Assembly: GCF_963675165.1 (NCBI RefSeq)
Contig: NC_087390.1
Coordinates: forward strand, 4,287,301-4,351,300
Origin: Halichondria panicea
Taxonomy: Eukaryota; Porifera; Demospongiae; Suberitida; Halichondriidae
Length of the DNA: 64,000 nt
Reading direction: 5' to 3'
Both the position numbers and the translations under genes were made by a program. The notes below the pieces were generated by a model. It worked only from the letters and a program-made list of their open reading frames with translations, had not been told where the DNA came from and made no database searches. Positions 1 through 14,900 of this stretch are shown here, one piece after another. Every line of letters begins with the position of its first letter. Positions within the stretch are counted from its first letter, which is position 1.

Positions 1-3000
1 TTGATTGCGTCAAGTTGACCCAGCCCATCCTGTATCACGTTGCTGAGGTTTGCTGGGTCAATATTTAAAACAGCATCCGCAATGCTCGAGTCAATAGAAG
101 CCTGCAGCTGGAAAAATACCCAGTTTTGAGCACAACAGCTTAGCTCGGCAAATCATGCATATACAACACTGATTGGAGAGACGGGTGACTCTGGGCCAGA
201 GGAGGTACGACATAGGTTGACCTGAGTCTACATACGTACAAGTGTTAAACATTCCAACAGAAGTAACAAGAAGGCTAAAGAGCAAGCTACTACCTTTTTT
301 GAATAAACAAGTTAAAGAAATCAATCACCTTTTCACCATTTAATAATAATATTATTAAGTTATCCCCTAAAATCGGTTAATTAATTAACTTTAGGGCTCA
401 AAATGGGGCTTTACTCTAAAATGCCAGATTTTAGCCGGTACTTATGTTCCATACATCTGGGGCTGAGCTTACTCTTTAGCTGTCTTATTTTGTTTGGAAC
501 ATGTTGTTACATGCAATGCATTACTGTAACAGCAACAGTGACAATTAATGTCATGCATGCATTCTACCCTAAGGCTAGCTTACTTGTGTAATGTTAAGTA
601 CACTACGTATTGCACCCCCAATTGAACCACTGGGCAATGGAAGAAGCGCTCCAAGGTTGAGGGCAGTGAACAGGGCAGTATCTTCGTCTTCACATTGTCT
701 ATAATTTTAAAGCAGTGCCCGTATATGACGTAATTAGCATATTCTACATCACCTCACCTGAAGAAACCTGAAATGGATGGGATGTCACGTATGGAAAATG
801 TTGCATTTCCTGACGCTCCAGTTAGAGCTTCAATAGTGTCCCTTACCTCTGGGCGGTCAATTGTCTGCAATTAAGCAAGTTGATCAAGAGTTTATTAATG
901 CATCAATTACCTGAGCAAACAGGTCGTAGTCTGGTCCTTGGACTGCCTGGCAGATCTTGAGAGAGTTGGCTCCAAAGAAGAAGAAAATGGCAGACAAAAG
1001 CAGGAGAAAAAACCCAAACAAGAATGCTGTGCCAATTCCTCTGTATACACAAGTCATGTACATTGTGGTAAGGATGGACAAATGACAAATTTCTGCAAGA
1101 CTCTATGTGCTGGATAAGATTAATTAGCTTGTCTTAGACTAATTAAGAAAAAGATTAGTCCTCCCGGGGGGGGGGGGGGGGGCAAATTTTTTTTAGTTTC
1201 TTGAAATGCCTTATATAGTAGACTGTAGACCCTCTAGTTATAAATTAAGAATTTGCATACTGGTGGAGGGGAAGCTGAAGAGTATATAGGGAAGATGCTG
1301 CCCTCCTGCCCCCCCCCCCCCCCCCACTGGATAGAACCCTGCTAGCTGCATCAGCCTGCGTGAAACAAGTTCTGTATACACACTAAAAAAACTACATATG
1401 CACCATTAGCATTCAAACGTTCATTTCTACATACAAAAGATGGTCGTTCAGTCAACATGCACAATTTGTTTAAAGCTTTACAGGCAGATTGGCTTTTTAT
1501 TTGCCTTAGATATCATGTACTCCGCACCTAATTTGGAACATAGCTTCCTCGCTAAGGGCCAAGTTTTGTTCAGTAAAAATGATAGGAAATTTTCACCTCA
1601 TAATAATATTATAGAAGCAGCGCTGAGAACCAGAGTGCATGAGCTAACCCAAAATCAAATCGTCCATTGTGCATTATATCTTATACACCCTCCCAGATAT
1701 TAGTTAAAACTATTTGAAATGTGTTTTGACAGCAATTCATGGTACTAGAGGTACTTAACGATTTTATTTGGTTCTCAGCTCTTCCTTACTTGTATAAACA
1801 TAAATCGACAGCTTTCAGGACTATAATTATTATGATTATGCTTTTTTGTCCAACATACATGAGTAGGAAAATGCCTCCGCAGTTTGACAGTGATGATCTT
1901 TCTGATGGTAGTCGACCTTTGTTGAACCCGACAAACCCACATACCAGACCGATCCATATCAGCCCAATCGTTACCAGTGTCATCGAGCAAACAACAATCC
2001 CAAATGCATACCTACCAATAAAGGAGAAGTGTTTACATAATAGAAGCATTAATCAGTACTGTTTTGATCCATGAAGCTACATCAACAACAATAATTACGT
2101 ACATATAGGCTAACTAGATCAACAAGGGAAAGTTCATCAAGAACTCTTAGCTACGTAAATATAACTGGTAATTTTCGAGAGTCTAATTTGTTGCGAATTG
2201 GCTATTTTTGTGAATTTCGCATATAAAAATTATTATAAAATATTTTCGAGGATAGGATTGTTTTTAGCAGACTTGCAAGCATTTTTGCAGTTGAAAAGTT
2301 CCCGACTTGGTAAAATCCACGAAAATATATTAGCCCTTGAAAATTATCCGCTATACGGTATAATTATAATCTTAGCTACAATGCCTGAGGAGCGATGCAT
2401 GTGTTTGTAATACCTGTATGTGTCAAACATCCTGATGTAATCAAATGAAGCATTGATGATGCACTGCCTCACGTAACCAAGTGAGAGCTCAAAGAACCCA
2501 GGAGAGACTGTGGGGGAACTAGTGCCATTGTTAAATGAGGTATTTAAATTGAAGTTGGGCAGACCAACTCTTGTGAAGGCTTGGAAGCCATCTAGTGGTG
2601 GACATTGGTCAGCGAGAAAGTCATTGTTGAGGATCTGCATGACACATTGTATTGTAATAGATGACAAATTGGATTGTATTCTAGCTTAGTGCACTGCATG
2701 TTTTACTATTGTTTGTTAGTGTTTTTGGTAATAAAATTAATGCTCACCTCATTTGCGAGACTTCCTATTTGCCTGATTAAACCCAGGCCCAGTGTACCAT
2801 TTGATATGGTTCGTATTTCTGTCATGATTAAAAAAGCGAGTCATTGATACATTACACTCATAAAGAGATCTTACGTTGTATTGCCGAGTTTAGTTGACTT
2901 TGAACTTCAGGTGAAAAGATATTCACGAGTTGATCTGCATTTTGGCCATCGATGCTCCCCACAGCACTTTCTACATCTGTGATTAGCATTCTCACATCTG

Positions 3001-5347
3001 ATACCTATATACAGAGTGTACACAAACTGTAATTACAAACTGGTAGAGAAAGGAAATCATAAATTGCACTGACAATAATTATGCCAAACCTTTCTAGTGG
3101 ATGTTTTTACCATACCAACTAGCGGGAAATTCAATGTTTTTCGTGAAGTGCCTTGAAAATTTCGCGCTATACAGTAATATATAATATTATAGACAGAAAC
3201 TCACATCAGGAATTCCACTGATAGCAGTATCTACTGTTGTGATGAGGGGGTTCACAACACTCCGGCACAAGAGAATAGTGTCTGCACTAAGTGATGCAAT
3301 GCAGGCCTGAGCGAGAGTACCCAGATTACTTAAGATGCTCTGTAGACTCGAGCCAAGCACTTCGGTTGTATTTATTAAAATGTTTCCAAAAGAGGTGATG
3401 TTGTCAGCAAGATTTCTAATTTCCTGGAGGCCTGTAAAAATACTTACGTTTAGATACTCAACATATAAAACTGAAACAAGTTATAGCTACGGATCGGAGT
3501 CATTAGCTTACTGGTAATATTCAATTGATTTCCAACCCCATTTTGTTGAAGTTGTGCCCTAATGTCTCCCACTGTATTGGCCAATTCTTCACTCACACCT
3601 GCAAAAGAGAGTGTTCTTAATGTTTTGTGGTTTCGGTGATAGTGTACGTTTTGATGCACGAGTCTCTTCAATATTAGCTGGATCTATATGTACGTACCTT
3701 CTGCTTCGCTGATTATAGTGCTTGCTACTCCTCCATCTGACACCAGTTGACAAAAAAGCTCAAACACCTCTCGAAAAGTGTCAGTGAGATAATTCACTGT
3801 GTTGTCAGTTACACTATTGATGGTCACTTGCAAGTTGCTCAAGGTTTGGAATGTCTGCTCATTGCTGAAAAACGATAGCACAGCTGCAGCCCTGTACATG
3901 TGTGAATGGTATGAGGAATTGAAGAATCTAATTTCTATAACAGGTTATGACTGATTAAAACCAACTACTAGATCGGACAACTTACAAGAGGATAAGGGTG
4001 ATAAACAAGAGAATGATTGCATAGGTGAACATCAAACAGTCATTGTTCTTTCGATGTACTTGATATCGGCCCGCTCCACATTTGCCACAGCAACGACAAC
4101 ACAAGTAGCAACAGCCACAGAAACAACAGCACAGTCCAAGGAGCACTCCTACCAACGTGACTGCTAGGATACCAGCCCACCACATTGCAAACTGTATAAT
4201 TATATGGTGCAGGTGTGAAATTATTCATGCAAACTCTAAGGAGGGGGTATATCTTTCATAAAAGGGTGCTGCCACTACCAAAGCAGACTGCCAGTGTAAA
4301 GGGACAACATAATTATTACAACCTATAATTGTATATGGAATCGGTTACAAAATTACATTTTGTAAGAAAGATAGAGGGTCGAATCCATCAGACAGTGCTG
4401 GAGAAGACTGAATAGATGTGTTGATGACTGGGAGAATCAAATCTGCAAAAAACAAAAACTATACTTCATAATTATTACCGTATTACTAGATAATTTTTGT
4501 GGGTGTTGCGAATGAGCCAAATCAGTAGAATTGTGTTCTGGCAAGGATCGCTTGTCATTCCAGTACTAGTTTAGGTTTTGCGATTTAATTCTACAAAGTG
4601 ATCAACGCTCGCAAAGTTCGCTTACGTTTGATGCTCGCCAACATTCTAGTAACACGATGTACAATTTACGGTTTATGATTACATCAGAATTTTTATTGAC
4701 ATAATGTTATAAACGTCACGTACAGCAGCATGTATTTGTTTATTGTGGCTCAGGCATGTAACATGGTACGACTTCTTTCCTCGTTTAGACTGTTTGTTTA
4801 CTTCCTGATGTGGCTAGACTAGTTGTTTGTTGACTACGTGTAATTATAGGGATTCGGGTAAACTGTATTCCCCGGTCCACATTACGTTTTTTGGCACAAC
4901 TAAATAGCCAATGAAAGCATTTAAAAATGATACATGATGAGTTGTGAATTGAACTGTCTGACTATAAATCTCAAGCAATAATTATAGATCTCACCTGCAT
5001 GCACCATGCATGCATGCAGAGCTAGAATCTATATAGGATGTCTGCAATTAGGCAAAATGTTCAGCCGCATCAGTATAATTATACACACACAACGCACCAT
5101 ATGGTAGCCCTCCATTCCTCACGATGTCCACAAAGCCATTAGCCAGAGAGAACCACGTCCGACTGACCAAGCTGGCATTGTAAGAGGCGTCCACTGGTCC
5201 AGAGCCTTCAGAAAGTGGAGTGAAAGCTATTGTGCCATTTAAAATGGTCAGTGGTTGACTGGGGCATTGTAGGTCTATTTGAGCACAAGCCAGAGTCAGT
5301 GATGTTGTAAGCAATACTGCATTCAACCACAACTTATTTGCTGACAT
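1..5347 (-). CDS. Prominin-like pentaspan membrane glycoprotein (3' end outside window)
   Basis: Fourteen minus-strand exons join in one frame: 5347-5098, 4442-4357, 4191-3986, 3891-3698, 3598-3512, 3431-3205, 3004-2875, 2818-2748, 2634-2414, 2011-1859, 1040-911, 864-758, 698-584 and 101 to below 1 (about 692 codons). All internal introns are GT-AG and the phases agree. The start is the ATG at 5347, followed by a signal peptide of about 22 residues ending LACA. Exon 3 encodes TM1, a cysteine cluster (CCCFCGCCYLCCRCCGKCG) and TM2. A loop of about 310 residues follows. Exon 10 gives TM3 (about residues 492-518, then GFVGF) and exon 11 gives TM4. This order, the cysteine cluster after TM1 and the loop cysteines are typical of prominins, which organise plasma-membrane protrusions and bind cholesterol. 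Family proteins run to about 850 residues, so the end of the second loop and TM5 are missing here. I am sure of the family but not of orthology to a particular prominin. Confidence 0.88.
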
Positions 5348-5907
5348 CTTCTATGATTACAGTTGTAAATCGAAGCTTTGAGTTTTACAGTAGCTCTACA
5401 ATTTGCTTATACGGTCTACCACACAAATCAAGAACTATACATGCAGAGAATATAATTATAGATCCCTGCATGAGCTAGCTAGTATGTCTCTTTATAAACA
5501 CTTTCAGATCTACTATAGTGTATGGAGTACTATATTCTATTCTTATTCAGGTACTGTTCATTATTAAACTGGTGCATGCATGAATCATTGCATTATAGAT
5601 CTAGATATTGCACTAAGAGATTGGGTAATTTCCTGTTAGACCTGTAATATGTCTATCATTATAGATCTAGATATTGCACTATTAATTTTAAAGTCATATG
5701 CATAGTCTTAGATCTATACGTAACAATTGCTATCAGTGCACCTGTAATAATTATGTCTACGCGGCTAGACTAAGGTGCAGCATGTAGGTTGAGCAGTTTA
5801 ATGCACAAATAAACTATGATACAGAAAACATAATTATACATGCACAATATAGAAACATTCTGGTGCAAAATCCTAATTGGTAGCTAGATAATCTATAATT
5901 ATTAATG
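5348..5907. other. Intergenic region between TRP gene A and the prominin-like gene
   Basis: A 560-bp A+T-rich spacer holding the prominin promoter and the sequence after the TRP A stop. Two near copies of an ATTATAGATCTAGATATTGC block lie at about 5592-5612 and 5657-5676. I see no gene and no clear TATA box. Confidence 0.5.
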
Positions 5908-8900
5908 TCACTGTAGCCTTGATTCAAGCTGAGCCAGCTTTTTAAAAAGCATGTCCAGCTTGTCATTTGTGGTCAAGCTTTGGTCTGCAAGGGAGTCTCT
6001 GCAAAACAATAAAGCAGCATAGAATGGTCTAGATCGGTAGAGGTAACTGCAAGTTACAACTTTGTGTGTTCTTTGAGCCTTTTGTATCTACTTTTGTATC
6101 TATAGTCAAATAACACACGTACTTGAAATAGGGCATTCAGACAGATCTATACATTCACTTGGTTTGACTTTAAATTCACGTGGGCTTGGAATGCGGAAAA
6201 CTCAGGAACATGCAGAGCTCTGTAATAAGGTGGAACCCTCTTACAGCGGCGACATCGAAACAAAGATCAGGCCCCAGCACTGCAGGTCCCAAATACAAAA
6301 CAACTCCTCAACAAAGGCCATACACTATATAATTTGTTCTTCCCAGCGAAAGAAGGTTGTGTCGGGTCCTGTATTGAGATTTTCTATGGCGGTGGTGGAC
6401 GTGGAGCAAAAAGGAGCTCTATAATTATACTTGAACTCAGGTAGTCTTGGTAGGTTCTGAGGAATGTCACACGCACTGTCTTAGATCACAGCAACAGCCA
6501 GGAGTGGCTAATCCGGGCCTATAGAGACCTAGCCGGCTTTCTTGAGTGCCAATTAGATTAGGACCAGATTAGATACGTCAGCCTAGCATTATAATTATGT
6601 ATACCGATTATTACGAAATCTTACGACAACTATAGATCTAGACTACCATGTATATATATTAATTTTGTTTGCTAATAATTCTACTCAGTGAGGAATTGTT
6701 GCATTTACAAAAGTGAGACAGTATAGTGCTTAAAGAGAAAGGCTCTATAGACTTCAGGAGTGTAGCCAGGATTTTGGAGAGAGGGTGCTATCATAGATGA
6801 AAGAGGGCACGAAGCGTCTGATTTTTAGCCGCGCAGCACCGAAAGTTGGTTGACCGGAAGCCACACCTCTTATTAATGACATCATAATTTTAATTTATCT
6901 GCTAAGTTGGGCGTGGCTGAACGTTTATTTGCATAGAGAAGCTGGCCACTATCACAAAAGAGATCTAGTATATAGATTTAAGCCAGAATAGCTCACAGTT
7001 TAGAGACTGACTCGTTTTCCTTGCCTATACTAGCTAGCTAACAGCCTAACTGAAGCAAGATCTGGAAGAGAAGGGGGCTCAGCTGGATAATCAGATACAT
7101 TTCTCTGTGATTTGTATACTTGACTCAGGCTGGTTGGGGGTACTCGAGCACCCCTAGCACCCCCCCTGGCTACGCCCCTGGACTTAATATGTTGTTGCTA
7201 GCCACTATGGAACTGAAACGCATTGGTGCATGTACGTGTATAATTTATTAGCATACATGTACTCACCGCAATTCGTCCAAAACACCGCTGTGTTGGTTGA
7301 CTGTTTCCTGAGTCTTGAGTGAGATTGTGTGTATATTTGTAATGGACGTTTTATCCAGCTTCTCAACGTGCTCTGTGTGGATAAACTGTAACGAATTAAA
7401 AAAAAAATTTTGGCACAAACTTTGAGGATTCATCCATTTTTCTTTCACTTTGTAAAAATCCGCTGCACACCTCTATAGAAAAATATTCGTAACAAAGGAC
7501 AAACATTGTGTCGTGTATGAGTGTGATTACCAAAAATGAAAGACCAGTTCTCTCAATATTGATTATGGTCCTGGCTTTATTAATAGCCAGTGAGCGCTGA
7601 GCATCTCCTTGCACGTTGGAGAAAGTGTCGGACATCTGAGCAATCAGCAAGTTTAGCATGACTACCTCCAGTGTGAACAGGAAGATGAGGTACGTAGTGA
7701 CACCTAGCCAACTGAAAAAGCCGTTAAAATGTTAACAAATCTCCAAAATGTTGTCAAATACGTACCCAAAGCCACTTGGTCCAAAATATGTCAAGACACT
7801 ACCTGCTTCCACTGCAATTCTTATTCCAGTGAAGAAGACTCGGTAGAAGGTGCTATAATTATGGGAAGAAGGAAAGTTGTTGAATCACATACATAAATGC
7901 ATGCATGCAAGTATGTGGAACTCAATGCATATCAGCACAATTTATAGTTGATTAGCGAAATTAAATGGCTTATAGATTTATGACATGAAAGCTTACCTCG
8001 TTTCAGCAGGGTTGATATCAAGGCTTGTCATAAAAGGAATAGTGGACGTGTTCACTGCATCTTGTACTTGAGATACCGTCAGATTTAATGTATTCAGAGC
8101 TCCCTCTACCACACTGAAGTTACACTGAGGTGTGATTAGAGTTGGGACAATCTCTTCTTTTCGCAGGGCAAAGTAGAAACCACCGGAAAAAATGTACAAA
8201 ACAATCAGGAGGATTGAAATGAACGGAACAAGGTCTCTCTGGATGATCAGGTACAGGATGTGAATGTAGGTCCCAAGTATCCTAGAAAAAATTTGTGTGT
8301 GATTGTTTTAGATTCGCCAGATATACTAGCACGAGCGGATATTAAGGCTGACTTTACAGATAATGAAGTGGAGCTCAGCAAAAAATTAACTCTTAACTAC
8401 ATGCATGCATGCATGTAAACGTTACAACACCATCAAGCTATAGCAATGACTGTAGTATACTAGTATGTGACCATAGATTGAAGAGTTAGAGGAATTGGTA
8501 ATGGAGTGGTGCACGCGATGCTGACTCTGCAATGCAGCCTCAAAAACCATTCGTGCTATGCCCTATGAATGAGGCTATTCATCACTCCACTCGTGATGTC
8601 CGCCTCCGGAGGCTGTGGAAGTGTGGTAAATGTATGCTATAAGAGGCTTGCGTCGATGCTTACCAAAAAATGAGATCAAGCACAAATTATAGCAAAACAC
8701 TAACATGGATGAGCTCTCATCAGATCAGCTATTCAAAGCATCCGTGGGGCACGCTCGGCCGGTGCCCATGCCCACAAGCAAGCCTAGGTTTCAATGGACC
8801 TTGTGATGATGGAATCACAACATGCATCAGGTCCTTACAAACTTCTGCTCACACGTATACACTAGAGCATAAAAAAAATTTGTCCGGGGAAGACATCATC

Positions 8901-11900
8901 TCGATCTTTCTGACATGAAAGACACACCTAATCCCTGAGCCACGTGTAGTACTTGCTAATGACTGATCTCACACACTAAAAAGAGACATTCCATGCAGTA
9001 AAGTTAAGTCCTGTTTTAATTGCTATAACGTGTTATCTACTACAATGGGTATAGATCTTGAAATATAAGAGAGTTGCACGGACTGAGCACAGTTGTTTGT
9101 AGTTTATTATACAGTGTGTAGAAATAAGTACAGCTTTGGTTGTTGAGACAGCCTCAATTAAACCGCAGCGTAGCGCGGATGTTATTCGAGGGTACCTTTG
9201 CTTCCAATCCCTCTACCTCTTCAATCTATGATGTAATCCACTCACTTGATAGACGTAACGTATCGCATGACCCTGATAGAGTAGCATGTATACAACAGGC
9301 AGGCAAACACCCACTCCTCATTCAATTGCAGTGCTCGTAGTGGAATAAGGATAATCATGAAAAGCATCGTCAGCAGATTAAGATAGTTGTAGAGAAAGAA
9401 ACTATAGTCCAGAAAGTAAGTAAGTCTCCATCTGCGTATATATAGTGTATGCATGTGCGTGTAATTTTGCAACCAACTACATGAGAATGTAGTGTCGTAA
9501 GTGCATGTGTACAAATATAGAATTTCTAGTATCTGTATACATACATCCTGCCATAATAATAAAGAACAGACCTACGTATGTTCAATGGGCTCAAGCTATG
9601 AGAAAAAGAGGTGAACATACAGACAAAGGTTATAAATCTCATTGATTGCAGCTGCTGTGATTAGTAGAATGGCCAGGCCCTCACACAAGCCACGAAAGAT
9701 GTCCACCGGTTCATCATAGACATGTGGGTCAGGTTGAGTTGCAGCAATGATCAGAGCAGATGATATTGCTATCATTGTGATGGCCCAGTAGAAGAAGTGG
9801 GAACTGTGTGAAACGATCACACACGCTTGGAAAAACCGTAGAGGATTATTAATAATAATTGCTGTGTCATGCATGTGTGCAAGATCTCTGCTTACATGAG
9901 AAAGTTTCTGGCAAAACGTTTCCACTTGCTATTTATCAAAAGACGAACTACCAGATGAGAGGCTGCTTCCTGTACGCAATTTTAAAGGTGTTCACAAAAC
10001 ATTTATTGTCATACAAAAGTCATACTTGCATGCATTGTCTGAACCAAAGGTTTGGAAACCAGTTTGAATATCACTTTACTGTTCAGGTTACCGAACACTT
10101 AGGCCACTGGACTATACATGTACACTGCATATACCTTATTCCCAGTCCATGCAATCTTTTCAAAGGCTGACTTGCCCAGTTTTCTGCGAAGAGTACCTAT
10201 ATTAGGAGTCTTGACAATCTTTCCTTCTTTGTTGGACTCCAATATATCATAGTAAACTGTGAAGGTTCGTTTTTTGCCAGGTACCTTCTCAATCAGTGTG
10301 TCCATCACAGCATTCAGTGTATCCTACAAATTATATACCTTAATTGACAAGGCAACAAGCGTGTAATAAGTCATATACAGTCCCTGCTCTGTTTTATTAC
10401 ACTGTCACACGTACGTAGCCTCGAGGCATAATTGGTAAGGAAGTCGTGATATATATAACATGAGACCGAGTGTTGTATGAAATATTTATGCCTCGGTGTG
10501 CATGCGCAAGCGAGGTATGCGGAAGTATGTGTGTGTGTGTGTAGACTGCTACATGCTCAAGGATCAATCAAGTGCAATTAAGAGTTTATGTAGACATCTA
10601 TAGTCATGTTTTCTTGGATTTTAATTTGTGGATTTGCAAAATAATGCTTTGTTCTCGAGTTATGCCTAGTTTTGCTTGATTGGAATGCCATTGCAGCCGT
10701 TGCTATGAGAATATTGAGCCTACATGTATATACACACACTCACATGTAAATCCTCATTGTCCAGGAGGTCATGAAAGTTCAGGTGCGGTATGCTTCCAAT
10801 CTCGGACAAGAACAAACCTCGAACTCTGTATAGTATAATTATAGCACTACAAGTATATCATAATCTCTTGACGTACATGTCGAATCATAATTATATAATT
10901 ATACTGACTATATAAACTCAAAGGGTATAACTAATTATGTGTAAAACATACGTGGAATAACCTCATCACCTTTTTAAACTTACTTGGCTGGCTGCATTTC
11001 CTTACATATAAGCACAGCAAGTGCATTGAAATCGTGTATAAAGTCCTGTGTAGACTCTTCTCTTGTGAGAGCCTGAAGAATGGCTACCTCCAGTGGAGTT
11101 TTGTTCCTCATGTTTTCAGTGTGAGGGTCGGCCCCCCAACGAAGGAGCTCTTTGGCTACGTCAGGTAAACCTCGTCTAGCTGCTAAGTGGAGTGGTGTGT
11201 TTCCTTCCTCATCAGTGGTTGTAACCTTCGCTCCTTTCTGAATCAGCTCAGACACATAGAATCCAATCTACATGCATAGACACGCGCACTAAAAAATGCA
11301 TACATGCACGTATGTTAACATGCAAATGAGTGTGACAGCATCTCGAAAATTCAACATCATGCATGCTCAACATGCAGCGGAAATCGGTTTATTGAGGTGT
11401 CCCGGGTTGTAATTTCTGTGTGCTTTAAAGAGATGCTCGATTCCACATTTAGGAAGGAGTGCCATAACATGTGAACTCACGCTAGCCTCAGAGAACTTGG
11501 TAGAGTCTGTCTCCAATATCACTTTGAGCAAAGCCTTTTCATAGTTTCCAGCATGCTGTATGTACCTGGCTATCTCCTTTGTGTTCGTTAGCTTAACTTT
11601 GCCATTTTTCACACTCCTCTTTCTCCAGAGATCACCAGAAAGAAACTCTAATGGATCATCAGCCTGCAACATGTTTAAGTGTAGTTCAAATACAATTATG
11701 CTGTTAATGATTCTATTGCAAGTTGGGACAACAGTGCATGTACTTACAGCCATTACAATTATTGTTCGTCACATAATCCCCACTCAGCATAATAATTGTA
11801 TCCAGATGCACATACGTTATCATTTTCAAAGTAGTGGCCGTATCGCAATCAGTTACATGCAGTACAATTATATACAGTGGAACCTCTGTTAACAACCACC

Positions 11901-14900
11901 TCCGAATAAAGGCCAGTTGCTATAATTATAATGGCCAGGCACCAAGGTCCCAAATGAACAGTTTGTATACAAACCATGCAACCTCCCAACAAAGGCCACC
12001 TCTGTATAAAGGCCAAAACATTGCTCCCCAAAGGTGTCCGTTATAGAGGGGTACAGGGTGTCATACCGGGGGAAAGGGGGGATATCCCCCCTAAAATTTG
12101 CATTCACATGTACTATAGTTGTATGACTGAGGGTCCATATATTATAACTGGCAATTTTACATACTAACAGGGTATTGAAATAACAGCTACAGTAAAAACA
12201 GATACGTTATAATAACATAAAACATCTCAAATAAAATGCATCATTTGAAATTTAATGTAGAATTTCTGTCATTTTAACATTAAATACGATGATGCATCCC
12301 ATAATTATAACATATGTGTTTTTGCTGTCTAGCTAGCTAGTTGACCTTTTTTTAGCAACATTTTCTGGTTACTTTTCCCTCTACTTCAAAATCCTGTATG
12401 ATACCCTGGGGTTCCAATGTAGATCTACTATAGATCTAGCTGCACGTGTACATAATCTTTTGTATGAGGTATGCGTGGAACAACTAAAACTACAGCTATA
12501 CATTAGTTTCCAGTCACCCGCCCGCAAAACATAGCATTACAAAGCCAGGAAAATTCAGCGCCAGCTTGTGATAGTGTGCCGTCTTTTCTCTTATTATTGC
12601 TCTGCAGTCTCACTAGCCACGCCTCTTTCCTCGAAGAGGCATGGCTTGTGTCTTGTGAGACTAATTGCTCTGCAGCATTGACACGCCCCTTTTTGTGCTG
12701 TAAGTTTTCGTGAATAATTTGCCAGATTTCTGCCTCCAATCTGTACAGAACACATGCACAGATTAGAGACTGGAAAAATTGTTAGGCCGTGCCTTGTACT
12801 GAATCACTGAATTAACTGGTGACATAGTCAATGCATTAGAAAATGTGTAAAAAAGAGCATCGAAATGGATTACCGCAAAATGGGACAAAAAAATTATCAA
12901 TGGACCAAATCATATCAAGAATGTTGTGACGAACTTAAGTGGCAGTCTGTAAAGGAAAGACATAACATGCTAATGTGCTGTCAGGTATATAAAATACTAA
13001 ATAACTTAGACTGTTTAGGTTCTACATATAACATTATGCCAACACTAAAACTAGATCTAGTCCGTTATCTTTGTGCTTACTTAACTCACATGTGTATAGG
13101 TACTCATTTTTTCTACGTTCTTGTGGAATTCCTTACCATAATTATAATATACAATGTATTTCCTCGTATAATAATTTTTAAGCACCATGTTCAGAATTTT
13201 TTCGTTTAATTGCTGTTCACTGTATTGTTTATGCTTGTGCTTATTGTTGTTGTTGTTGTTAGTTTATTTTCATCTGTGTTTCTGTTTCTGTTCTTGTTAT
13301 TATTTTTTTGTTTTTGTTTTTTATGCCTCGAGGCGTAGCCGCACGAGGGAGTGGGTAATGATCGTTGTTAAAAACGATCGATGCCAAAGTCTAAAATTAA
13401 TTGCTGCATGATCAGCAGCTAGCTATTCTAGTGCAGAGCTAATACGGTAAAGCTGACTGTGTGTGTGTGTCTGTTCCATGATCCAGCTGTAACTGCTCAA
13501 TGGTTGTAATGCGACGAAAGATAACAGCTTCTATAGGCTTCTAGCCACGTTCTCTTGGATTTTGATTCGTGGATTAGCAAACTAAAGCTTCTTTCTCGAG
13601 TTATGGCTAGTTTGACTCACATTGAAGGCTGTTGCAGTCTCTTCAGAATCTTTCATAGCATCATCTGTCCTCACAAACTTTCTATTCAACATATGAGTTA
13701 GCCTTGCAGTAAAGCGCTAGCTTTTTGTTAGCTACAATACTAATGAAAGCACCGCAGGTGCTGATGCCTCGGTGGAGATGTCAAAGCTACATAACATAAA
13801 GCTGCTACTAATAGCTTTTATGCAAAACAATTAAATTTTGCTGCATGCAAAAACTCAGAGAGTGGGTAATGATCGACCATGATTGTTGTTAAAACGATCG
13901 ATGCCAAAAGTTCAAGTCTAAAATCAGAGATACAAAAGAAAGGGATTGGAAACGACCGCCCACGCCCTATGTAAAAGGACTGACATCCGGTGAAGCACTC
14001 CGTGTAATTATTGTGCTCGCAAATAATTACATGGAGGACTGCGCTACGGTTTTGTATCCCTGGTTTCTAGCTCTCCTATCCACTAGAGATCACTCAGGGC
14101 CTGGGAGATACTTGAGAGAAGTAAGCTTATACCACTGACAAGCTCTAAGTCCGTTGTCTTTACTCTGTTTCCAATTTTTTTGAGTTTAGCTTGAATTACT
14201 CTATGTCAACTTTTCTCTGTCCCTCCTATGAAGTCAAAACAGCAAAGGACATTGCTTGACTTGGTTATTATGTATCTAAGTGCTACATAGAATGGCTTCA
14301 TGCTATAAATAAGCTGTACTGTTCATAAACGTTTGCAGTATAGTCCTTCAAACTGCTTTAGTATACTTTTAGACACACCACGGGCCTGTCCCTCCTACGA
14401 CTTCATAGTAAAGGCTATTTCTTCTTGCATAGCATTTATTTGTCTAGTAATAGTGGCTGCGTGGCTTAGTCGACTTTTTAGAGCTAAATTCTCTTTACTT
14501 TTTAGAAAAATCAACATTAAAAATGATCAATTTCACTGTTTCTATGTACAGCACATTGTAGAGCAGTCAAGACAGGTAATGAGCATGCTGACTATAAATA
14601 TAATCCTTTGTAGTTTTAGCCACGCCCTATAACGCGGAATGCTTCACGCAAAAATTTCGTAAAAATTTCGTTTCCAATCCCCTTTCTTTTGTATCTCTGC
14701 TAAAATTAATGGCTGCCATCAGCAGAGCCTTGCAGCTCTCTTCTCACTCTTGCAGCTACCAATAGCTAGCGTTCTAGTGCAGAGCTAACTACTAAGTAGA
14801 GTAGCAACACTCGGTAAACAAGTTTGGCTACGTGCTCTTCTAAAAAGGCTGCAATGGCATTCCAAGTAAGCAAAACTAGGCATAACTCGAGAATGAAGCA

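Noticed and set aside
91..324. Minus-strand frame of 77 codons
   Set aside because: It spans the intron before the last visible prominin exon and includes a one-ended CAGAGGAGGTACGACA fragment. Only the part below 101 fits the family.
4210..4305. Extra prominin exon reading SALVVAAPFYERYTPSLE
   Set aside because: It has an acceptor, but no donor with the phase needed to join the TM1 exon. Skipping it joins exons 2 and 3 in frame.
12503..12739. 78-codon minus-strand frame MEAEIWQIIHENL
   Set aside because: No splice signals that fit the TRP A phases and no paralogous exon in B or C.
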